53,953 bases of DNA from WJLY01 sp964399265 (GTDB lineage: Bacteria > Joyebacterota > Joyebacteria > Joyebacterales > Joyebacteraceae), in the NCBI GenBank assembly GCA_964399265.1, contig CAYNQF010000006.1, positions 1 through 53,953 of the forward strand, in the 5' to 3' direction. The translations under genes and the position numbers were made by a program. The notes beneath the pieces are model-generated. The model made no database searches and was not told the origin of the DNA. It saw only the letters and a list, made by a program, of their open reading frames with translations. This document shows positions 32,501-39,159 of the stretch, one piece after another; position 1 is the stretch's first letter; every line of letters begins with the position of its first letter.

Positions 32501-33334
32501 TCAGACCGCCGTCTTCTTCTTTCCAGAGGCGAAGTACGCGATGTTCCCGATCACGATGAGAACGATGATCAGGATGTGGATCACGGACTGCGAATCCATA
32601 CCCCGGACACCCTGCCCGTCGTGCTTGATCAACACCTCGTACTCGGCCGCGCCGCGCATACCTCCCAGCATGCCGACCAGCTGCCCCGTGTTCCAGTACG
32701 GGTAGAAGTCGGTCGCCATGACGGCCGTGACTCCCGCGCCCACCTGCTGGCGGTAGGGTTGGTAAGCGTAGTAGATCCACGCCTCCGCTGCCGACCACCC
32801 GGCAAGCGTGACCACGAGCGGTATGTCGTCGTAGTTGCGGATGCCGTTCATCATCGGGACGTCGATGAGCGGTGTGCCGTAGGCGTCGTCCGGGAACACG
32901 TTCCGGATGTTCACGCCCATCCCGAGGATCGGCGCCGAGATGCCGGGCTGGAATCCCAGAAAGACGTAGTCCTTCCCGTACTCCTTCCCGTACTCGTCGG
33001 CGACCTTGATCATGACCCTCTCCGCGAGACCGTATCCCGCCGGGTTCAGGGTCATGAGCGCCACGCGGATGTTCTTGCTGAAGCAGTGGCGAAGTATGGC
33101 CACGGCCATCGGCTCGAGCTCCGGAAGCGTCGCGGGAGCGTAGTCGATGGCGAGCAGCAGCGGTTGTTCGTTCGGGGGTATCGCATCGACGGCGTCGTAC
33201 AGGTCCTGGGTGGGTTCCGTGACTATGACGGGCAGACCGAGCGGCAGGAAGAACGGGACGACGACCGCGATCCCGATCAAGAGGAAGATCCACCGCCTGT
33301 CTATCTGGAGAAGCCTCTCCCACCTACTGCTCAT
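32501..33334 (-). CDS. Module copy 1, two-TM protein with a large central domain
   Basis: A 277-residue protein paralogous to 28734-29573: an N-terminal TM helix (IFLLIGIAVVVPFFLPLG), a ~210-residue domain, and a C-terminal TM helix (IHILIIVLIVIGNIAYFASG) with a Lys-rich end. Shared segments include ILGMGVNIRNVFPDDAYGTP, GVTAVMATDFYPYWN, GMLGGMRGAAEYE and GMDSQSV. I place the start at the ATG at 33334, with GGAGG six bases upstream; the open frame to 33403 would overlap the preceding gene. With both termini close to TM helices and no signal peptide, which side of the membrane the domain occupies is not clear. Confidence 0.77.
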   Translation of the reverse strand: MSSRWERLLQIDRRWIFLLIGIAVVVPFFLPLGLPVIVTEPTQDLYDAVDAIPPNEQPLLLAIDYAPATLPELEPMAVAILRHCFSKNIRVALMTLNPAGYGLAERVMIKVADEYGKEYGKDYVFLGFQPGISAPILGMGVNIRNVFPDDAYGTPLIDVPMMNGIRNYDDIPLVVTLAGWSAAEAWIYYAYQPYRQQVGAGVTAVMATDFYPYWNTGQLVGMLGGMRGAAEYEVLIKHDGQGVRGMDSQSVIHILIIVLIVIGNIAYFASGKKKTAV

Positions 33335-33377
33335 CGTAGACCTCCGGCCGCGCCGGGGCCGCGTCTCAACGACGCGC

Positions 33378-34007
33378 CTAGTCGCCGCCACCCATCCATG
33401 CACGCTCGATGCCCACGACGATCTTAAGAGCCGTGGCCATCATCCCAAGACCAACGCCGATCATGATGCCGCGCTTGGAAGCGAGGTTCGGAACCTCGAG
33501 GATCCAGCGAGTGGCATCCGGAATGGACTTGCTGATCAGATCACCTATGGGAACGCGGCCCAGCATGACGATGCAGGCCGCGACCAGAAGTAGCGTCGCC
33601 TCCAGGGTCCTGGCGCGGAACGCGCGGAACGCCGCCGAGGCGATGTAGAACGCGAGAAGCGAGAACATCGTCGCCTCGATGGGCACCTGAACATTCTGGA
33701 ACATGGCGTCGAACGGCGACCCGGGCGAGATGTGGGATTGCGAGGCGAAGCCCAGACCGATCATCGAGGCCAGACCCGCCAGGGCAACCACGCTGTATCC
33801 GCGATCGCTCGCGCGGTTCCGTATCTTGTGCCAGTGCACGCGGACCAGACTCACGGTGCCGAGCAGGAACGCGAAGGCGAGCAGTGTCTGCAGCCAGTCC
33901 AGCAGGATTCCGTAGCCGTGCTGCACCGCATGGTGCGGGATGAAGTACTGGACTGCCATGAAGACGCCGGCTATGAAGCACAGTGCCAGCGGCACCTGAC
34001 GACGCAT
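33378..34007 (-). CDS. Module copy 1, six-TM membrane protein
   Basis: A 209-residue protein with about six TM helices, paralogous to 29577-30221 and very similar in the second half (GSPFDAMFQNVQVP, TMFSLLAFYIASAAFRAFR, LLLVAACIVMLGRVPIG, VGIERAWMGGG). It also keeps FIPHHAV and RVHWHKIRN. The conservation of polar residues in and beside helices (His-His, His-Lys-Ile-Arg, Glu-Arg) in both copies implies selection for a specific function. It has no recognised family. It lies second in module copy 1. Confidence 0.78.
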   Translation of the reverse strand: MRRQVPLALCFIAGVFMAVQYFIPHHAVQHGYGILLDWLQTLLAFAFLLGTVSLVRVHWHKIRNRASDRGYSVVALAGLASMIGLGFASQSHISPGSPFDAMFQNVQVPIEATMFSLLAFYIASAAFRAFRARTLEATLLLVAACIVMLGRVPIGDLISKSIPDATRWILEVPNLASKRGIMIGVGLGMMATALKIVVGIERAWMGGGD

Positions 34008-34035
34008 CTCGAACTCCCCTCGCTCGCTCCGGTTC

Positions 34036-35280
34036 TCAGCCTGTCTGGTACAACGGCAACATGAAGTCGTGAGAGATCACGCCCGTCGCCGCGAGCGTGG
34101 CCACGATCACGCCAACGATCAGAAGCACACCGACCAGGAACTTGAACATGTCCTGGCCCTTCAAACCTCCGAGAAGGACCGGTTCCCTCGAGAGATAAGC
34201 GCTCGCGGCGTAGAGTTCCTCGCCGATGAGCGTGTAGTCGCAAGACGTGATGAAGAAGGGCAGCTGCGTCACCGCATCGGTGCCCGCGATCTGGATGGAA
34301 CCGACCGAGGCGCCTGTCTCGGCGAGCACGAGCGACTCGGCGTAGAACATGCCCATGTAGAGGATCGTCGCCGGCCTCTGGCGCACCATGATCCCGTTCA
34401 CGCCGGCGACGTAGGCGAACTGGCTCCTCGTGAGGTAGAAGACGTCGTCCTCGTTGTACGCCTCCGGGCGTCCGACCTCGGCGTACGCCTCCTTGACGAC
34501 CTCCTGCTCGACCGCCATCACGATCGGGTCCGCGCACGGGACGATGAGCCTCGTGTTGTACTCCGCGGTCTTCTTTGCCACCTCGCCCAGAATGTTGATG
34601 GCCGCGATGGTCGCAACGTCGGACACCGTCGAGAGGCCTGAGATGTAGAGGATCGGCTTCCCCATCTCGGTCGCTCGTCCGACGGCGTTGTCGACCTCGT
34701 CGAGTCCCGGGAGCCTCCTGATGAAGAGCTCCTTGCCCGACCGCGCCGAGGTCACGAAGTAGATGATCGCGACGACGAAGATGATGGCCGCGATCAATGT
34801 GCTGACGCGGTCCGTGTTAAACCACTGGGGATTGGCCACGGTGGGACCGACCACAGGGGAGAACGACTCCGTGACGCCGTTGGACGCGGCGACCTGATGG
34901 AAGTAGCCGACGCCGTTCTCGAGATCACCGTCGCGGTAGCGGTGGACTCCCGGCGGGACCCTCCCCACCATCGCGAATCCCGTATCGGGACTGGTCGAAT
35001 GATAGATGATGTACGCGGCCACGCCGCCGCTCGCCTCGTCCGCGGATGGCTCCCATGTGAGCGTCTGGGAACCGCCGCGGTCGTTGGGCGTGTCGACGAC
35101 CTGGAGGTTCGTGGGCGCTGCCGGAGCGGGCGGCAGAACGGAATCGGGCTCGGCGGTCGCGGTCTCTTGCTGAGCCGTCGCCTGCGCCGGGCACAGAAAG
35201 AGGGCCGCTACCGCCACAACCGTGACGACGGCCCACGCAAATGTCCCCGCTGCGCCTGAGCGCGCTCCTGCCAGGTGCAT
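34036..35280 (-). CDS. Module copy 1, FN3 plus DUF6754-like membrane protein
   Basis: This 414-residue protein is paralogous to 30235-31455, with the same order: signal peptide (hydrophobic core about 14-28, cleavage near AQATAQ), FN3-like domain (PAAPTNLQVVDTPNDRGG to about 145), TM helix (LIAAIIFVVAIIYFVTSA), a large domain with FIRRLPGLDEVDNAVGRATE, ILYISGLSTVSDVATIAAIN and ITSCDYTLIGEELYAASAYL, and a C-terminal TM helix. I chose the ATG at 35280, with AAGGAG six bases upstream; the frame is open to 35328 without a ribosome site. It is the first gene of module copy 1, with a promoter-like sequence about 75 bases upstream. Confidence 0.77.
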   Translation of the reverse strand: MHLAGARSGAAGTFAWAVVTVVAVAALFLCPAQATAQQETATAEPDSVLPPAPAAPTNLQVVDTPNDRGGSQTLTWEPSADEASGGVAAYIIYHSTSPDTGFAMVGRVPPGVHRYRDGDLENGVGYFHQVAASNGVTESFSPVVGPTVANPQWFNTDRVSTLIAAIIFVVAIIYFVTSARSGKELFIRRLPGLDEVDNAVGRATEMGKPILYISGLSTVSDVATIAAINILGEVAKKTAEYNTRLIVPCADPIVMAVEQEVVKEAYAEVGRPEAYNEDDVFYLTRSQFAYVAGVNGIMVRQRPATILYMGMFYAESLVLAETGASVGSIQIAGTDAVTQLPFFITSCDYTLIGEELYAASAYLSREPVLLGGLKGQDMFKFLVGVLLIVGVIVATLAATGVISHDFMLPLYQTG

Positions 35281-35355
35281 CAACCGCTCCTTTCGCGGCC
35301 TCTTGGGAAGCCTAGGCGATCCCGACATTCGAGATCGCCCAGCGAGTGAGCCTGA

Positions 35356-35384
35356 AAACTACCAGACCGCGGGGGGACTGTCAA
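35356..35384 (-). promoter_or_regulatory. Candidate internal promoter for the tandem membrane modules
   Basis: On the - strand TTGACA (35384-35379), 17 bases, TAGTTT (35361-35356), in the 115-base gap before module copy 1. The -35 is perfect; the -10 matches 3 of 6. It would let the modules be made independently of the MutL/KOW genes. A 7-bp hairpin (35315-35321 with 35333-35339) lies in the leader. Confidence 0.42.
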
Positions 35385-35395
35385 GGCAAATGTCC

Positions 35396-36523
35396 CTAGC
35401 GCTCGATCATCTCGACGTTAGCGCGCGGCAGCATCACCTCCTGGCCGTCGTCGAGCTTGACGCTGAGAACGCGGACCATCGTCTCCGACTCCATCTTCTG
35501 CAGTTCGTTGGGGAGCGCAGTGACCTTCCCCAATGCGCCGAAGTTGGGGTCACGAATGATCCTTATGCGGCTGCCGATGTCGAGACCGAGCGACGCGACG
35601 TCCTCTGCGCTGATGTCGCTCTCCTTCGCCTCCGCCATCGGGACCACGATCTCCGGCCTGATGACACCGGCGCGGATCTGCGTCGCGCCGTTGATCGAGG
35701 CCTTCCTTCCCTGCCTCAGCTTCAGCAACTCGAAGGTCGCCGGCGCCATCGCCATCTCACCGAAGCCCTCGGTGAGAACGAGCGTCGTGCCTATGTTCTC
35801 GTGACCCGTGATGGCCACGCCCAGGTCCTTGCCCAGGAGCCTCCTCAGGTCCGGATCGTCGAACCCGCCCACCACGATGCCGGCGACGCCCGCGGCGATC
35901 GCCTTCTGCAGGCCATCCCACGTCACGTGGGAACCCCCGACCAAGACCTTGCCTCTCATCGACTCGTCGATGACCGACGCGTCGAGCGGCTGCCTGGGCT
36001 CGTCGACCACGACCGCGATCTCGCCGGTCCGCTCGCCCCCGACGCCGAAGATGCCCTGGATGAAGCTGCCGACCGCCTCCACGACGACACCCTCGTCCTC
36101 GATGATGTCGACCACCTTGCCGTCGATGTATGCGTCGATCTCGATGGGCGTTGGAGGCTCGCGGAAGATCGCCTGACCTGTGATCGTGGAGACGCTCTCG
36201 AGCGTTCCCGCGCACGGGGCAGGGACCTTGGACTTGAGAAGACCGAAGAAGCCCTGGGTCTCGGCCACCGTCTCGTCCTTCTCAACCCGCTCTCCGTCCT
36301 TCTTCTTCATCACGGTCGGCAGGTCCTCAGGCGGTATGCCCAGCCTGCTCGCAATGTTCATGAGCTGGACGTTCCCGGGCAGGTGCGTCCTGGCCACCAC
36401 CGTGTCGGACGTCACGCTGTCGCCGACCTTGACGAGCACCTCGCCCTTGATGGGCAGCCGCCTGTCCTTCCTGAATACGGTCAGGTCCGCGACCTTCAGA
36501 CCGGGTGTGTATGCGTGTGCCAT
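35396..36523 (-). CDS. Barrel-sandwich (RnfC/lipoyl-like) and KOW-motif protein of unknown function
   Basis: A 375-residue soluble protein. The N-terminal part shows two half-motifs of a barrel-sandwich hybrid fold, as in RnfC or biotinyl/lipoyl-like domains: GEVLVKVGDSVTSDTVVA and GERVEKDETVAETQGFFG with PAPCAGTLESVSTITGQ. No lipoyl-type Asp-Lys is present at the turn. A middle alpha/beta region follows (GKVLVGGSHVTWDGLQKAIA, GIVVGGFDDPDLRRLLGKDL, AITGHENIGTTLVLTEGFG). The C-terminus is a KOW-like beta segment (SRIRIIRDPNFGALGKVTAL). GAGGAG lies seven bases before the ATG. It sits 45 bases after the MutL-family gene and upstream of the membrane modules, so it is probably a partner of the MutL-family protein. 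Confidence 0.78.
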   Translation of the reverse strand: MAHAYTPGLKVADLTVFRKDRRLPIKGEVLVKVGDSVTSDTVVARTHLPGNVQLMNIASRLGIPPEDLPTVMKKKDGERVEKDETVAETQGFFGLLKSKVPAPCAGTLESVSTITGQAIFREPPTPIEIDAYIDGKVVDIIEDEGVVVEAVGSFIQGIFGVGGERTGEIAVVVDEPRQPLDASVIDESMRGKVLVGGSHVTWDGLQKAIAAGVAGIVVGGFDDPDLRRLLGKDLGVAITGHENIGTTLVLTEGFGEMAMAPATFELLKLRQGRKASINGATQIRAGVIRPEIVVPMAEAKESDISAEDVASLGLDIGSRIRIIRDPNFGALGKVTALPNELQKMESETMVRVLSVKLDDGQEVMLPRANVEMIER

Positions 36524-36568
36524 CTGAGAACTCCTCGGTTGATTGCCTTTGGTCGGACAGACCGTCGA

Positions 36569-38371
36569 CTACGCCGGGTAGGCGTCGAACGCCTTCGCCC
36601 AGCGTTCGAGTCTGGTCACGCGCTCCTTCTCATCCGCGGGCAGCGTGAACGGGCGTCCCCTCGTATCGACCATGAGTCCGACGACGCCACCGGACAACTT
36701 CGCCTCGATGGGTTTCGAGGGTCCCGCGCCGACGTCGAAGGCCCTGGTCGGCGTCACCTTCACGTCGACCGTCTCGCCAACACCCAACGGGTAGACGTGC
36801 ATCTCGCCGAAGGGTATGTCCTCGGAGATCATCGTCCCGTCCGGCATCGCCGCCTCGAGCTTGATGCACGGCTTGCCCTCCTGCGCCGTGCCGACCGGCG
36901 CCACCAGCGTCCCCAGATGGATTAGGCAATCCTTCTCGAAGACCTCGGTCGCGGCCCTCTCGTGCACCTCGGCGAGAACACCGAGCTGCGGCATCATGAA
37001 GATCGAATCTACCGCCAGCCTCGTAACGCCCTCGGGAAGGAAGCCGTCGACGAGCATCATGGCCGCCTGCTGCCTCCTCGGCGCATGAGAGAGAACGCCG
37101 CCCGAGCCGACCAGCAGGTCGAGGTCCATCATGTCAACGAGCGTCTCTCCCGAGGCCGACTGGTCGAACGCATCCGAGATCGTCCGCTCCTGCTGCACTC
37201 CCTTCAGGCTAACCGCGAACGACTTGTGCTGTTCGAAGGCGAGCCTCAACGCCTCGCGGGCGATCGCCTGCTCCAGTTTCAGATCCTGAAGCGACTGCGG
37301 GACCGTCGTCGGACGGATCATCTTGTTCTTGATACGGTTGCGCACCTCGAGTTCGCCCATCTCGAACGGGACCCACCGCATGACGTTCTCGATGCCCGCC
37401 TCCGCGAGGACGTTCGACACCGAGTAGCTCATGCCCAGGTTGGCCGAGACCGTCCTGTTGAACGTGTCCTTAAAGACGGAGAACACGTCGGTCGTCGCTC
37501 CGCCGATGTCGACTCCGACCACCTCTATGCTCTGCTGCTTCGCGATCGTCTCGATGATGGAGCCCACTGCGCCCGGTGTCGGCATGATGGGAGAGTCCGT
37601 CCAGCCCATCAGCTTGTTGTAGCCCGGGGCCTGAGCCATCACGTGCTCCATGAAGAGGTCGTGGATCTTGTCGCGGGCCGGACCCAGGTTCTCGCGCTCG
37701 AGAACGGGACGCAGATTGTCGACGGTGTAGAGGACGGTCTTGTCCTCGAGGAGCTTCTCGACCTCTCCGGTGGCGTCCTTGTTGCCCGCGTAGATGACCG
37801 GCAGGGCATAGCCGACTCCGAGACGAGGCTTCGGGTCGGCGGCGGAGATGATCTGACTCAGTTCGACGACGTGGGTGATCGTCCCTCCGTCGATGCCGCC
37901 TGAGAGCAGGATCATATCGGGCCTGAGGTGCCTGATGCGCTCGATCTGCTCATGCGGAAGCCTCCCGTCGTTCGAGGCAAGAACGTCCATCACGATGGCT
38001 CCGGCGCCGAGCGCCGCTCGCTGCGCGCTCTCTGCGGTCATGCTCATCACCACGCCGGCAACCATCATCTGGAGCCCACCGCCCGCGCTCGACGTAGAAA
38101 GATAGAGGTCGACGCCGTGCTTGTCGCCGTCGTTGGGATGGATTATCTTCTCGCCGTCCAGTATCTCCTGACCCGAGAGCTCCTCCACCTCCCGTATCGC
38201 GTTCAACACACCTCGGGTCACGTCCTCGAACGGCGCCTCGACCGTTGTCGGCGCCTCTCCCCTGACGATCAGCCTGTACTCGCCGTCGACGAGTTTGATC
38301 AGGATCGCCTTTGTCGTCGTACTGCCGCAGTCGGTGGCGACGATGGCTCTGATCTTGCCGTTCTCACTCAT
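36569..38371 (-). CDS. MutL-family (glutamate mutase MutL-like) ASKHA ATPase
   Basis: A 600-residue protein of the ASKHA (actin/Hsp70-like) type called MutL in the glutamate mutase literature; it is unrelated to mismatch repair MutL. It has two phosphate-binding loops, ATDCGSTTTKAILIKL near the N-terminus and GVDIGGATTDVFSVF around 275, and an adenosine-side motif DLLVGSGGVLSHAP. No glutamate mutase subunit (mutS/mutE) or other B12-mutase gene lies in the window, so reactivation of a mutase is not supported by context. The ATG at 38371 follows AAGGAAGG and lies inside the 3' end of the upstream gene (8-base overlap). It is followed by the KOW protein and the membrane modules, which suggests an ATP-driven switch in that system. 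Confidence 0.85.
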   Translation of the reverse strand: MSENGKIRAIVATDCGSTTTKAILIKLVDGEYRLIVRGEAPTTVEAPFEDVTRGVLNAIREVEELSGQEILDGEKIIHPNDGDKHGVDLYLSTSSAGGGLQMMVAGVVMSMTAESAQRAALGAGAIVMDVLASNDGRLPHEQIERIRHLRPDMILLSGGIDGGTITHVVELSQIISAADPKPRLGVGYALPVIYAGNKDATGEVEKLLEDKTVLYTVDNLRPVLERENLGPARDKIHDLFMEHVMAQAPGYNKLMGWTDSPIMPTPGAVGSIIETIAKQQSIEVVGVDIGGATTDVFSVFKDTFNRTVSANLGMSYSVSNVLAEAGIENVMRWVPFEMGELEVRNRIKNKMIRPTTVPQSLQDLKLEQAIAREALRLAFEQHKSFAVSLKGVQQERTISDAFDQSASGETLVDMMDLDLLVGSGGVLSHAPRRQQAAMMLVDGFLPEGVTRLAVDSIFMMPQLGVLAEVHERAATEVFEKDCLIHLGTLVAPVGTAQEGKPCIKLEAAMPDGTMISEDIPFGEMHVYPLGVGETVDVKVTPTRAFDVGAGPSKPIEAKLSGGVVGLMVDTRGRPFTLPADEKERVTRLERWAKAFDAYPA

Positions 38372-38747
38372 CAGCACCTTCCTTACGAGACTTCGCGGCC
38401 CGCCGCTCGTCGCGGCGCCGCTTCCTCTCCTCGCGCTCCTTCTTCGTGCGCTCGGACTCCAGCTCCTCCATCTTGAGAAGCAGGTACTCCAGGTTCTGCC
38501 TGTCCTCGAGCACCTCTATGAACTCGTCGTACGTCTTGAAGTTGAAGATCGACTGGACGATCGGCTGGAAGAAGATGAGGGCCTGATTGCCCAAGAACGA
38601 CAGCGGCTTCGCGGACTCGAGGAAGAGTATCGCGGGCGCGGTCATCCTCCACTCGACCACCTTGGTGGCGAAACGATCAATGATCTCACGCTGCTCGGGA
38701 GGCGGCCCGTCGTCATGAGCCTTGTCCCTCATCGCCCACATCGGCAT
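38364..38747 (-). CDS. Small protein with hydrophobic middle and charged C-terminal tail
   Basis: A 127-residue protein. Residues about 20-75 form a mixed hydrophobic/aromatic segment (WRMTAPAILFLESAKPLSFL and NQALIFFQPIVQSIFNFKTY), too polar for clear TM helices and more like amphipathic helices. The last ~40 residues are a Lys/Arg/Glu-rich predicted helix. It overlaps both neighbours: its start lies inside the PH-like gene and its stop overlaps the MutL-family start, so the three are translationally coupled. GGAG precedes the ATG at 38747; an internal ATG at 38732 is possible. I know no family for it. A peripheral membrane adaptor for the MutL-family protein is a guess. Confidence 0.7.
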   Translation of the reverse strand: MPMWAMRDKAHDDGPPPEQREIIDRFATKVVEWRMTAPAILFLESAKPLSFLGNQALIFFQPIVQSIFNFKTYDEFIEVLEDRQNLEYLLLKMEELESERTKKEREERKRRRDERRAAKSRKEGADE

Positions 38748-39159
38748 CGCTCTCTCCGCGATCGCCCATCGCCTCTTCCACGAATGCGACGACCTGGTCG
38801 CGGTTGCCGTGGAACTGAAGCGACAGTCCTCTGAACTTCGCCAGCCTCGACGGGCCGAGGAACGGTGACAGGAGAACTCCGTTCCCGTCGACGCTGTAGC
38901 TCCTGAACTCGCCCCAGGGCTTGTCCTTCCTGGTGACGAGGCCCCTTACCGCCACGCCGCCGTCGGTCAGTCTGTACCACGTTGGAAGGAAGAAGCCGGC
39001 CACCTGTCCCCACACGAGGAGCACGGCGATGACCGTGAAGTAGCCCGTCCTGAGCCACGTCTGCAGGAACCAACCGACGATGACGATGAAGGCGACCGCA
39101 ACGGCCGCGCGGACCGGGCTCCTGAGCATCGGCCAGGACCGCCACTCCAGCGGCGCCAC
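38713..39159 (-). CDS. PH-like membrane protein, two TM helices
   Basis: A 148-residue protein with two TM helices (about 17-32 and 40-58, AAVAVAFIVIVGWFLQTW and TVIAVLLVWGQVAGFFLPTW). A small beta-rich domain follows (YRLTDGGVAVRG, GEFRSYSVDGNGVLLSPF) and resembles bacterial PH (bPH/YcxB-like) domains, with an acidic tail. The start is GTG, directly after the gcvPB stop, with GGAGAGGAG upstream; an ATG at 39129 is an alternative. It is the first gene of the MutL-family block and is contiguous with the gcv operon. Confidence 0.7.
   Translation of the reverse strand: MAPLEWRSWPMLRSPVRAAVAVAFIVIVGWFLQTWLRTGYFTVIAVLLVWGQVAGFFLPTWYRLTDGGVAVRGLVTRKDKPWGEFRSYSVDGNGVLLSPFLGPSRLAKFRGLSLQFHGNRDQVVAFVEEAMGDRGESDADVGDEGQGS

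Noticed and set aside
33335..33403. N-terminal extension of the two-TM protein of module copy 1
   Set aside because: It would overlap the preceding gene and has no ribosome site, whereas the ATG at 33334 has GGAGG six bases upstream and matches the paralogue.
36569..38371. Reading this gene as mismatch repair MutL
   Set aside because: The motifs are those of an ASKHA ATPase (two DxGxTTT-type loops), not a GHKL ATPase.
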